A DNA stretch of 28,054 bases from a virus, in IMG/VR virus record IMGVR_UViG_3300050821_004203, positions 1-28,054 of that record; one strand, written 5' to 3'. The notes under the pieces were generated by a model. The model saw nothing but the letters and a program-made list of their open reading frames with translations. It was not told where the DNA came from and did not search any database. This document shows, piece by piece, positions 6,486 to 12,534 of the stretch. Made by a program: the position numbers and the translations under genes. The number at the start of each line of letters is the position of its first letter. Position 1 is the stretch's first letter.

Positions 6486-7373
6486 CTAATCTCTTGCGTC
6501 TCTGAAACCCAGATAGATTGGGTGGCGGGGTAAGTCTTTGCCGCCGGTCGGGAAGTACTTCACCTTAATAGTCTTTCCCTTCAGGCTGTCTCGCTGCGCC
6601 CACAGACTCTTGCGCGTGGATGCGTCGAACCCCGTCCCGACGCGAAATTCTACGCCGTCATAGTCTCCACCCTTACCCACGACAGTGAAGCCACCCAGCG
6701 TATCCAAGCCTGTCTTATTTGCTTTATGTGACGAGCGATGCGTGCGGCCCAACTCGTTGACTGTCGCCTCATTGCCGTTGTGCTCCAACTCGAAACTGCC
6801 CGTTATCATAGCTTCGCAGTCGCGGAACCGCTTGAGCTTCATCAAACCACCCTCACGCAACGTCGAACGTCCCTGCTTATAGCTACCCTGCGGGTCGCGT
6901 AGCATGATCCCCTCTGCGCCTTTGCCCAGCATTGACTCCTCGTACTCAGCCAGCTCTGTGACGTTGTGAATCATAATGTGAGGGACAAATACTACGGCTG
7001 AGTGAGGTACGCGAGAAGCCTCGAACAGGCGAATAGTAAAGCCTTGAGGAGAGAATTTGTCGAAGACCCACAGTACCAGAGTCTTTCCCTTGAAAAAGTT
7101 AAGCGGCTTATCGTCACTCATCACAAGGCTCATTGTGTCTCGGTAACAGGCTGGATCGAACGGATCCCCGAGTATCAGTTCTCCGTCTAAGCCGTCGGGT
7201 AAATTGTGGAAGAGACTTTGCACAAACTTGTTAGGTATGGGTTTCAGTCGGCGCGAGTACAGTATGCCACCCTGCATCAGAGCGCGGATGCCATCGAGCT
7301 TTTGACTGGCAAGCAGGGGAAAGTGTAGCTGGCCCTCGTCTTCTACAGTTGCCGCAAGCATAGGCTTCCACAT
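6486..7373 (-). CDS. ATP-dependent DNA ligase
   Basis: A 295-residue ligase that would seal nicks in phage DNA during replication or repair, using ATP through a lysyl-AMP intermediate. Motif I is KLDGIR with the adenylated Lys at residue 25. The LDGELI block follows, then VFDKF (motif III), EGIMLRD (motif IV) and LMKLKRF (motif V). The C-terminal ~90 residues, with KTIKVKYFP, form the expected OB domain. It is shorter than T7 ligase (359 residues), as is usual for compact phage enzymes. ATG 7373 lies behind GGAGGGTAAACTA. It is the second gene after the promoter at 7821-7849. Confidence 0.95.
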   Translation of the reverse strand: MWKPMLAATVEDEGQLHFPLLASQKLDGIRALMQGGILYSRRLKPIPNKFVQSLFHNLPDGLDGELILGDPFDPACYRDTMSLVMSDDKPLNFFKGKTLVLWVFDKFSPQGFTIRLFEASRVPHSAVVFVPHIMIHNVTELAEYEESMLGKGAEGIMLRDPQGSYKQGRSTLREGGLMKLKRFRDCEAMITGSFELEHNGNEATVNELGRTHRSSHKANKTGLDTLGGFTVVGKGGDYDGVEFRVGTGFDASTRKSLWAQRDSLKGKTIKVKYFPTGGKDLPRHPIYLGFRDARD

Positions 7374-7403
7374 TAGTTTACCCTCCTTGAGGAATATGAT
7401 CTG

Positions 7404-7790
7404 CTAATCCCACCAGGCTTCGATCTGGCAAGTTCCCGTGAGTTCTGGGTCATCATTGACTCGCACCTCATCAGCCGCGAGAGTTGACACGAACTCCACA
7501 ATCTCTGCCTTGCTGAGGCTATTGAGATCGAAGCGGATAGTGTCGAACCAGAACTCTCCAGCCACGTCATCGATGATGCTAGGTTGCATCTCAGTGATGA
7601 GGCTCATTTTACCCTCAAAGGCCTCCTCGATTGTCTCTGAAGTATTGTGCAGAATGAATGTGCCTTGCGGGTATAGCCCTCTCCATTCTGCATATGTCTT
7701 GAAGGGATGATCTTCCTCACCTTTTAGTTGATCTTCCCCGTAATGCCCAGTGATGTGATTGTCCAATGCGTTGCGTTCCTGTTGATTCAT
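7404..7790 (-). CDS. acidic hypothetical protein, 128 residues
   Basis: ATG 7790 lies behind a modest GTGAGG site and is the first gene after the promoter at 7821-7849. The acidic product begins MNQQERNALDNHITGHYGED and ends TGTCQIEAWWD. The segment SKAEIVEFVSTLAADEVRVN is a probable helix. No family recognised. It is co-transcribed with the DNA ligase, so a role near DNA replication is possible by association only. Confidence 0.75.
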   Translation of the reverse strand: MNQQERNALDNHITGHYGEDQLKGEEDHPFKTYAEWRGLYPQGTFILHNTSETIEEAFEGKMSLITEMQPSIIDDVAGEFWFDTIRFDLNSLSKAEIVEFVSTLAADEVRVNDDPELTGTCQIEAWWD

Positions 7791-7820
7791 GCCGTTGCCT
7801 CACTTTCTCTCTACATTCTC

Positions 7821-7849
7821 AGTGTATAGAGTCTGGCGACGCTTGTCAA
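7821..7849 (-). promoter_or_regulatory. sigma70-like promoter, CCCCTTGACA class
   Basis: TTGACA at 7844-7849 preceded by CCCC, 17-bp spacer, -10 TACACT at 7821-7826. It drives the 128-residue gene and the ligase. Unlike the other members, its leader has no CTCAAG hairpin. Confidence 0.8.
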
Positions 7850-7877
7850 GGGGCTGAGGGGTAATCTATTAGCCAAT

Positions 7878-7904
7878 AAAAAACCTCCCGCTGGTCTGGG
7901 AGGT
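7878..7904 (-). terminator. rho-independent terminator
   Basis: On the minus strand a perfect 7-bp stem ACCTCCC / GGGAGGT with an 8-nt loop is followed by TTTTTT. It ends the leftward operon 10564-7948 and lies just before the promoter of the ligase operon. It is the only clear intrinsic terminator I found. Confidence 0.85.
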
Positions 7905-7947
7905 GCTGAGCTACGCCTTGCCGGGCCCTGCTATGCGGCGCGAGTCT

Positions 7948-8259
7948 TTAATCTGTATAGCCTCTCATAAAGACTGGATTCTCGGGCAGGGGGTAGTTCG
8001 CCGGGTAGTTTCCGATTATTTCTCTGTACATGAGGCACTGCTCATCCCAGTCTGCTCTGTCGGTCTGATGCAGCAGAATAAATGGCTGTGGGAGTTCATA
8101 GATGCCACCATACTCCCCATTTGTGAAGCGCGTTATCCTTAAACCAACTTTCTTCTCCACGCCGACGAACACGAGATAGCCACGCCTGTTATATACCTCA
8201 ATGAGAACCTGATGGGCCTCTGACAGCGTAATGGCTCCGGCTCCCCCTGAACCGATCAT
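7948..8259 (-). CDS. hypothetical protein, 103 residues
   Basis: Start ATG 8259 was chosen for its CAGGAGGCGAG site and ATGA overlap; the frame is open to 8328 inside the upstream gene. The product begins MIGSGGAGAITLSEAHQVLI, with RRGYLVFVGVEKKVGLRITR as beta strands and NYPANYPLPENPVFMRGYTD at the end. No family recognised. It is the last gene before the terminator at 7878-7904. Confidence 0.75.
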   Translation of the reverse strand: MIGSGGAGAITLSEAHQVLIEVYNRRGYLVFVGVEKKVGLRITRFTNGEYGGIYELPQPFILLHQTDRADWDEQCLMYREIIGNYPANYPLPENPVFMRGYTD

Positions 8260-8720
8260 CTCGCCTCCTGTTTTACGACATACAGTATCCCCTTCTTGCC
8301 AAACTCTCGCGCCTTCTTTAGCGTCCAACAGCCACCGCTCTTGACGTGTGCGGGCGGTTCTAGCACATCGTTAGCGCAGTGATAGCAGTATACAAAGCGC
8401 CTGCCGGTATAGCCTGCGGGCAGATATGGCACCGTTATGTTGTGCAGCGCGTCTGAGTAGCGTGCAATCTGTAGGTTACGCCGCTTGAAGAACTCCCAGC
8501 TGCTACCTTCAGGCGGAAACGGCGTGAACTTCTTGCCTAGCTCCTCTGCCACCTGACGTGCCCACTTATCGACCCCGCCCAGCGGGCACTCGCCACTGCA
8601 TACTTCTGTTACCTGTGGGTCTAAGACAATGCGCCGTATAAATGTCAGCGCACATGCCTTACCATACGCCGTGAACTTGCGTTCCTCAGCACCCACAATG
8701 CCAGCGATCACAAGCCGCAC
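8256..8720 (-). CDS. SLOG / DUF2493-like nucleotide-binding protein
   Basis: A 154-residue protein if started at GTG 8720 (MRLVIAGIVG). The core is a first strand LVIAGIVG, then TEVCSGECPLGGVDKWARQV, which fits the S-G-x-x-x-G-x-D turn of the SLOG/DUF2493 superfamily. It continues with KKFTPFPPEG and a late SGGCWTLKKAREFGKKGILY. The family binds nucleotides or nucleotide derivatives; substrate unknown. GTG 8711, overlapping the upstream TGA, is an alternative start but would clip the first strand. Confidence 0.7.
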   Translation of the reverse strand: MRLVIAGIVGAEERKFTAYGKACALTFIRRIVLDPQVTEVCSGECPLGGVDKWARQVAEELGKKFTPFPPEGSSWEFFKRRNLQIARYSDALHNITVPYLPAGYTGRRFVYCYHCANDVLEPPAHVKSGGCWTLKKAREFGKKGILYVVKQEAR

Positions 8721-8983
8721 TCCGTTTCTTGGATGTCGTTGTCCCGCCACAGCAGGAATCTCTGATGCCTCTCGTCACATAAGATCAATTCGCTCTGATC
8801 TACAGGGTAGAGTAGTCCCTGCTCGGCTAGAAATGCCGTGAAAGCCTTGACTTCGTGAAAAGCAAAGCCGCCCTTGAACACAAGATAGCCGTCTGAGTCT
8901 CGATATATTCCAAGTTTAGCTCCTTCAAATCCATCCCGCCAGGGATGTTCTTCGAGCCACTTCATTAGCTCTTGATCGCTCAT
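8708..8983 (-). CDS. hypothetical protein, 91 residues
   Basis: ATG 8983 lies behind AAGGAGAAAAAGAA and overlaps the upstream stop (ATGA). The product begins MSDQELMKWLEEHPWRDGFE and has GYLVFKGGFAFHEVKAFTAF, LILCDERHQRFLLWR and a QETECGL end. It is a compact alpha/beta protein with no recognised family. Confidence 0.75.
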   Translation of the reverse strand: MSDQELMKWLEEHPWRDGFEGAKLGIYRDSDGYLVFKGGFAFHEVKAFTAFLAEQGLLYPVDQSELILCDERHQRFLLWRDNDIQETECGL

Positions 8984-9267
8984 TTCTTTTTCTCCTTGAT
9001 CTTAGCCCTCTCATCTGCCGTGAACTCTCGCCCGAATATTGCCGTCTCGATGATGTCTGGCAGTATGACTGCCGCTTTCTCTAGAGCCTCTTGCATGAAC
9101 GGGCGGTGTGTAGGGCCATTATGCCATATACCCCTGTAGTACCTGTTATAGTCATCCTGCGATATGTGTGGGTTCTCTTCATTCACTTGCCGAGCCATCT
9201 GCTCTGTCTTGCACTCACAGAGTACGGGCTTAGAGCAGACGCCACAGAGAGTAACTGCCGGTTTCAT
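8980..9267 (-). CDS. small Cys-cluster protein, 95 residues
   Basis: The product begins MKPAVTLCGVCSKPVLCECK; four cysteines in the first 20 residues make a likely zinc knuckle. The remainder is helical and polar (RPFMQEALEKAAVILPDIIE) with a Lys tail. The start overlaps the upstream stop (ATGA) inside the TGGAGATTACACTATGA repeat. No named family recognised. Confidence 0.75.
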   Translation of the reverse strand: MKPAVTLCGVCSKPVLCECKTEQMARQVNEENPHISQDDYNRYYRGIWHNGPTHRPFMQEALEKAAVILPDIIETAIFGREFTADERAKIKEKKK

Positions 9268-9280
9268 AGTGTAATCTCCA
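9264..9280 (-). repeat. 17-bp exact repeat, copy 1 (gene-junction module)
   Basis: On the minus strand TGGAGATTACACTATGA. It encodes the C-terminal EITL, carries the GGAG ribosome site and includes the ATGA stop-start overlap. An identical copy is at 9464-9480. Confidence 0.9.
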
Positions 9281-9467
9281 ACCCGTCGATCTGTACAGGT
9301 TTCTTGATCTTGCGCGAGAGCCTTCTAGGATTACGAGCCTCGATCTGACTAGCCGCCTCTACACGCATCTCGCCGTCTTTCATTTCCTTCAGCAGCCTCT
9401 TGCCGCGCTCCGACTTATTCAAGAGCTTCTGCCTTTCTTCCATCGCCTCCCGTTCTCTATTTCTCAT
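9264..9467 (-). CDS. small basic protein sharing a C-terminal tag with its neighbour
   Basis: A 67-residue, Arg/Lys/Glu-rich helical protein (MRNREREAMEERQKLLNKSE onward). Its last 16 residues, RKIKKPVQIDGLEITL, closely match the end of the upstream 366-residue protein (GKIKRKVHVDDLEITL). The 17 bp coding EITL, the stop and the next start are identical in both. This suggests a small gene born by duplication of the end of its neighbour. The DNA also supplies the ribosome site for the following gene. Confidence 0.72.
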   Translation of the reverse strand: MRNREREAMEERQKLLNKSERGKRLLKEMKDGEMRVEAASQIEARNPRRLSRKIKKPVQIDGLEITL

Positions 9468-9480
9468 AGTGTAATCTCCA
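9464..9480 (-). repeat. 17-bp exact repeat, copy 2 (gene-junction module)
   Basis: Identical to 9264-9280, exactly 200 bp apart. Both copies link two genes by translational coupling, so the module has been duplicated together with the end of the coding sequence. Confidence 0.9.
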
Positions 9481-10564
9481 GATCATCGACATGCACCTTT
9501 CTTTTGATTTTTCCCACTACTCGGGCTGTCGGCTCACCCAGCGTTATCTTCTCTTCACCGTCGCCCCAATCACGCCAGCGGCTCATCTCATCGGGGAAAC
9601 GCTGTAGCATCTGTTTCTTATAGCTCTTAAAGTTAGCCAGCGCCTCGTCGTGGGCTGCTGGTACGTCACGATGCTTTCTTACCTGCTTAGACAACCATCG
9701 CAAGCGATCCATGCGATCCCTTGACGTTGATGGCATCCAGTCAGGCTCGTCGTTATCCAAGGTTAGTACCTCTACCTTTGACTGAGTAGGCGGCTTACGA
9801 TTCAGACTATAATTTCTATCGCGCCAGTATTCCTTGCCATTTATCTCCAGCTTCTTTATGGACCCCAGTTTTATTCTAGCCCTTTCTAAAAGCACATGAC
9901 TTTCCCATCTCTTCTCTTTCAAAGCGAGGGCGTAAACTTCAGAGGCTTTGATCTGCCCCCTGTCGTAGAGAAGTTGACCCAACCAGTCAATCACGTCTTC
10001 CGAGACGTGAACCCAACGCCATACCCCGTCCTCTCCTCGATAGTTTCGGATGCCTAACTCTCTCTTGGAGGTGTAGATTTTGGACTTTAAATGCCTTTTC
10101 ATTGCCCGCAATACATCTTTTATGGGACAATCGAGATGATGAAAGACCATATATTTTCTCAACTCCTCAATTTCTCTGTTCCATGATTTTGTGCGAGTCA
10201 CATTCTTGCCGTGACAGAATGGGCAACGAATTCTCTTCTCTGAGGCGGGAGCATCAAATCTTACAGTTCCCGGAATTGGGTTGGTAGGACAGAACATACA
10301 GACGTAGATGATTTTCTTTATTCTGCCCAGGGCCTCCTCAGGTGTGCGTTTAGGCGCGAACCAGCAGAAACGACCAGCAATCTTCTTTGATTGCACCCCC
10401 AAGAGCTTACGCGCCTTTACAAGTGTAGGCTTAGACCCTTTAAGTTGATCGAGGGCATCTTTTGCGAGGATTCTTCGTTTGCCATAGAGTCTCTTCTTAT
10501 CCACAAAAAGTTCGTAGATGCGATGCACTGCTGTGCGTACTCTGGTCTTTTCTAGATTCTTCAT
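9464..10564 (-). CDS. zinc-ribbon plus winged-helix-like DNA-binding protein, possible replication initiator
   Basis: A 366-residue basic protein. Residues ~15-75 contain DALDQLKGSKPTLVKARKLL and GRFCWFAPK. Residues ~180-245 contain ASEVYALALKEKRW, LLERARIKLGSIKKLE and a closing YW. Both resemble the 'L.RA+..LG......W' winged helix found at the ends of many phage primase/RepA-type proteins (inference). Between them CMFCPTNP and CPFCHGKN form a four-Cys zinc ribbon. A polar C-terminus ends in DDLEITL. It is the first gene of the leftward operon and lies next to the iteron-like repeats at 10667-10818, so an origin-binding or regulatory role is plausible. ATG 10564 has a weak GAGAG site. Confidence 0.7.
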   Translation of the reverse strand: MKNLEKTRVRTAVHRIYELFVDKKRLYGKRRILAKDALDQLKGSKPTLVKARKLLGVQSKKIAGRFCWFAPKRTPEEALGRIKKIIYVCMFCPTNPIPGTVRFDAPASEKRIRCPFCHGKNVTRTKSWNREIEELRKYMVFHHLDCPIKDVLRAMKRHLKSKIYTSKRELGIRNYRGEDGVWRWVHVSEDVIDWLGQLLYDRGQIKASEVYALALKEKRWESHVLLERARIKLGSIKKLEINGKEYWRDRNYSLNRKPPTQSKVEVLTLDNDEPDWMPSTSRDRMDRLRWLSKQVRKHRDVPAAHDEALANFKSYKKQMLQRFPDEMSRWRDWGDGEEKITLGEPTARVVGKIKRKVHVDDLEITL

Positions 10565-10601
10565 TTTTGACTCTCTATATCGATAGATATGGGTAGCATC
10601 T

Positions 10602-10620
10602 GCTATTCAATGTGTGTATT
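10602..10620. other. imperfect palindrome upstream of the 366-residue gene
   Basis: CTATTCAAT and ATTGATAG flank a short GT-rich centre in the leader of the leftward gene at 10564. It could be an operator or hairpin. One base is unpaired, and I see no good promoter hexamers nearby. In the rest of the 10565-11066 gap see the repeats at 10667-10818 and the promoter at 11032-11060; 10820-11010 holds nothing I can recognise. Confidence 0.4.
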
Positions 10621-10666
10621 GATAGCATAAAGACTGAGCCTTTGCAAGCTAATTGAAAATGGCAGA

Positions 10667-10703
10667 GTCAACAGTATAGGGACATGGGTGAGTCAATGGT
10701 ATA
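10667..10703 (+). repeat. iteron-like 12-bp repeats, left pair
   Basis: GTCAACAGTATA at 10667-10678 and GTCAATGGTATA at 10692-10703, both followed by GGG; start-to-start distance is 25 bp. They are the inverted counterparts of the right pair at 10782-10818. Confidence 0.85.
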
Positions 10704-10781
10704 GGGGAATGGTCGACATTGCGAGTTGAATGCACCTATAAATAAAGTTAAATTAGCAACTTTCAATGTACGCCAGTGCCT

Positions 10782-10818
10782 TATACTGTTGACTGGGCCA
10801 CTCGTCTATAGTGTTGAC
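10782..10818 (-). repeat. iteron-like 12-bp repeats, right pair (inverted)
   Basis: TATACTGTTGAC at 10782-10793 and TATAGTGTTGAC at 10807-10818, again 25 bp apart. Read on the minus strand they are GTCAACAGTATA and GTCAACACTATA. The outer left copy and the inner right copy agree at all 12 positions. An AT-rich segment of about 80 bp lies between the two pairs. Confidence 0.85.
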
Positions 10819-11031
10819 TTATCCTTTTAATGGAGAGGTTAATTTATGTAGTAAATATCATATCAGGAATGTAATCGAGTTAGCATCGTCATCTTTTCGC
10901 AATACGCGCGACACCTTGAAAGTCCCCCAGAACTAACCGTGATAATCTGACACCGGTTGCTCTCACTGTTTGTGTCTGTACGTTTTGGGAAATTTGCGTG
11001 CCCTGAAAGGACCAATTGACACTGACACCAC

Positions 11032-11060
11032 TTGACATTCACTTACATCATATGTAATGT
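11032..11060 (+). promoter_or_regulatory. promoter of leaderless ribbon-helix-helix gene
   Basis: TTGACA at 11032-11037, 17-bp spacer, -10 TAATGT at 11055-11060. The -10 ends 6 bp before ATG 11067, so transcription should start at or next to the A of the ATG. A second TTGACA lies 16 bp upstream at 11016. Confidence 0.78.
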
Positions 11061-11064
11061 AAGT
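11041..11064. promoter_or_regulatory. operator-like palindrome over the -10 box
   Basis: ACTTACAT, 8-bp centre, ATGTAAGT: perfect 8-bp arms. A nested palindrome TTACAT-CAT-ATGTAA overlaps it. Both cover the spacer and -10 of the promoter at 11032, the expected position for autorepression by the ribbon-helix-helix product. Confidence 0.75.
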
Positions 11065-11066
11065 AC

Positions 11067-11237
11067 ATGACACCTACTAACAGAGATCGCCTGCTACAAA
11101 TCAGGCTCACAGATAAGGAATTGGAGCACATCAAACTGTGGGCAAAGGAAGCCAATCAACCAGTTTCATGGTTTATGCGAGCCGTCATTAAGTTCTGGGT
11201 GGATGGAAATCGAAAGAAGAACGGAGTATTTCAATGA
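11067..11237 (+). CDS. ribbon-helix-helix transcriptional regulator 1
   Basis: A 56-residue protein. The segment RLLQIRLTDKELEHIKLWAK, then EANQPVSWFMRAVIKFWV, fits Arc/MetJ/CopG: a short DNA-contacting strand (LLQIRLT), helix A, a turn with Pro-Val-Ser and helix B. It should bind DNA as a dimer at palindromes such as 11041-11064, which overlaps its own promoter, so autorepression is inferred. There is no ribosome site and the predicted transcript begins at the ATG, so it is probably leaderless, as for lambda cI from PRM. The stop overlaps the next start (ATGA). Confidence 0.82.
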   Translation: MTPTNRDRLLQIRLTDKELEHIKLWAKEANQPVSWFMRAVIKFWVDGNRKKNGVFQ

Positions 11238-11647
11238 GAATCCCCGTATACCTCAAAGGCCAAGACCCAGCTCAAGCTCCAGCGAGCCATTCAGCTTCAA
11301 CGGCACTGTGTCAACTTGTGTTGGCTTGTGGGTGTGGGGTTCTGGCTACCGTAGACGGTCGCCGAGTGCTCAAGCTCTCAACGGATGAGACGTGGCGGGC
11401 ACTGAAAGATCGCCTGAAGCCAGATAAACACGGTCATGTGATCGTAAGGCTGAAGGCACCACGAAAACCGCTGGCCCTGGACCTCTCCTATCCCGAGAAA
11501 GGGCGCGAGAGCGGGCGCCATCCACATGAAGCGATGCTCAAGCAGTGCATAGTAATAAGAGAGAAGAGAAAGGCGCTCTTGGCTCAAGCTAACGCTAGTA
11601 CGGGCGCACAGGCATCAGCTCAAGCACAAGAAAGCACAGCAGTATAA
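11234..11647 (+). CDS. hypothetical protein with Ala-Gln repeats, 137 residues
   Basis: ATG 11234 overlaps the previous stop and lies behind CGGAG. The product has a hydrophobic segment TALCQLVLACGCGVLATVDG followed by a polar middle (ETWRALKDRLKPDKHGHVIV) and a low-complexity C-terminus rich in Ala, Gln and Ser. The coding region contains five of the eight GCTCAAGC octamers of this stretch. A different frame (11559-11826) is open without a start codon past the end of this gene, so a frameshifted extension cannot be excluded. No family recognised. Confidence 0.7.
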   Translation: MRIPVYLKGQDPAQAPASHSASTALCQLVLACGCGVLATVDGRRVLKLSTDETWRALKDRLKPDKHGHVIVRLKAPRKPLALDLSYPEKGRESGRHPHEAMLKQCIVIREKRKALLAQANASTGAQASAQAQESTAV

Positions 11648-11854
11648 AGAGAAGCAGCAAGCGGGTGCTCGCCTCATATCCGCCCGAATTTTCATCCAAC
11701 ATTTCCTTCGTCTTTGTCGTTTCGTTGACCGCGTACTGCTCTTTAACCGCCGCTACGACCTGCGCACGCCTCCTCAGAGCTTAGTTAGCTCAAGCATAGC
11801 CGCGCCTAGCTCAAGCACAAGCCGTGACTGACACTGCCGCACGTTTGCTCAAGC
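11270..11854 (+). repeat. eight dispersed GCTCAAGC octamers
   Basis: Exact copies start at 11270, 11368, 11536, 11582, 11618, 11788, 11809 and 11847. Chance would give far less than one in 600 bp. Five are in the 137-residue gene in more than one reading frame and three are in the noncoding gap 11648-11855, so protein coding does not explain them. The core CTCAAG is also the constant loop of the leader hairpins. Confidence 0.85.
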
Positions 11855-11855
11855 A

Positions 11856-12077
11856 CTAGTCTCTTAATTTCAGTTTAAGTTCCGTCCTCAGCAAGTAGAT
11901 CGCAGCTTCCTTCCACTTCTTACTGTGATCCACATACTCGTCGTCTTCCACTTCATCAACTATCCACTCTATCGCTCCGCTGAGAGTGAGTAGTCCCGCA
12001 CAGACTTTCTCCGCAGTCTCTCCGCTTCCCGCTGCGAAGTCATCCGCAATAATGCGTATTGCCTTCTGCTGTGTCAT
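11856..12077 (-). CDS. acidic hypothetical protein, 73 residues
   Basis: ATG 12077 lies behind GCGAGG. The product begins MTQQKAIRIIADDFAAGSGE and ends TELKLKLRD. It is helical with a strongly acidic centre (EWIVDEVEDDEYVD). No family recognised. The leader has a 6-bp hairpin TCAGAC / GTCTGA (12094-12111) with a loop unlike the CTCAAG class. Confidence 0.7.
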   Translation of the reverse strand: MTQQKAIRIIADDFAAGSGETAEKVCAGLLTLSGAIEWIVDEVEDDEYVDHSKKWKEAAIYLLRTELKLKLRD

Positions 12078-12144
12078 ATAGTGCCTCGCTTTCTCAGACT
12101 GATGTGTCTGATAGAGCGCTCGACTCGCGTCTAGTGTGCATGAA

Positions 12145-12174
12145 AGAGAGCGCTCACAAGTGCAAGCGCTCTCT
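12145..12174. repeat. perfect inverted repeat AGAGAGCGCT
   Basis: AGAGAGCGCT, 10-bp centre, AGCGCTCTCT. It lies between the 69- and 73-residue minus-strand genes. On the minus strand the stem is followed by TTTC only, so it is at best a weak terminator; an operator or processing site is equally possible. Related AGCGCTCT strings are frequent from 12080 to 12900. Confidence 0.7.
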
Positions 12175-12184
12175 ATCTCACAAG

Positions 12185-12394
12185 CTAGACTCTCGCGTCT
12201 TCGCTCTGCTCGATCTCTTCGTCAGCAGCGAACTGCGCAACGATCTTGTCAGCTTGCTTTGACGTGAACTCATACTGCTTTTGCTTGCGCTCTGCTTGAA
12301 TCGAGTTCTCGCGCAAGTGCTTGCGAAAGTTCTTCGCAGTCATATTGCACATTGCAGCTACTTCTTTCGCTGACAGCTTGTCTGATTTTGACAT
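12185..12394 (-). CDS. small HTH protein, 69 residues
   Basis: Start ATG 12394 behind GAGAGAAACTACA was chosen over an upstream in-frame codon in the leader. The product begins MSKSDKLSAKEVAAMCNMTA and has NFRKHLREN and QKQYEFTSKQADKIVAQF. The pattern (A/T)K(D/E)VA, F/N-FR-x-x-LR, YE-F/W matches the HTH of the 135-residue protein at 481-888, but without the Lys/Ala and acidic tails. The two are probably diverged paralogues of a DNA-binding protein. Confidence 0.78.
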   Translation of the reverse strand: MSKSDKLSAKEVAAMCNMTAKNFRKHLRENSIQAERKQKQYEFTSKQADKIVAQFAADEEIEQSEDARV

Positions 12395-12418
12395 TGTAGT
12401 TTCTCTCAGATGCACGTT

Positions 12419-12436
12419 TCGAGACTTGAGACTCGA
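12419..12436 (-). promoter_or_regulatory. leader hairpin with CTCAAG loop
   Basis: On the minus strand TCGAG, loop TCTCAAGT, CTCGA: a perfect 5-bp stem ending 24 nt before ATG 12394. Upstream at 12464-12476 is the 13-bp AGTGCATTACACG that also precedes the hairpin at 410-423. Confidence 0.68.
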
Positions 12437-12472
12437 TAGAGCGCTTAGATCGTGCTGCGCTCTAGTGCATTA

Positions 12473-12499
12473 CACGACACACAACTAGCGCGTGTCGTG
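12473..12499. repeat. perfect inverted repeat CACGACAC / GTGTCGTG
   Basis: Eight-bp arms with an 11-nt centre in the leader of the 69-residue HTH gene. There is no T-run on either side, so it is more likely an operator or RNA structure than a terminator. Confidence 0.7.
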
Positions 12500-12534
12500 C
12501 TCTCTGCGATACAGAGTATTTGATGCTGCAAAGC

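Noticed and set aside
10667-10818. TTGACT and TATACT strings as divergent promoters
   Set aside because: Spacing between the hexamers is 12 bp in both pairs, too short for sigma70, and the exact 25-bp repeat spacing fits protein-binding repeats better.
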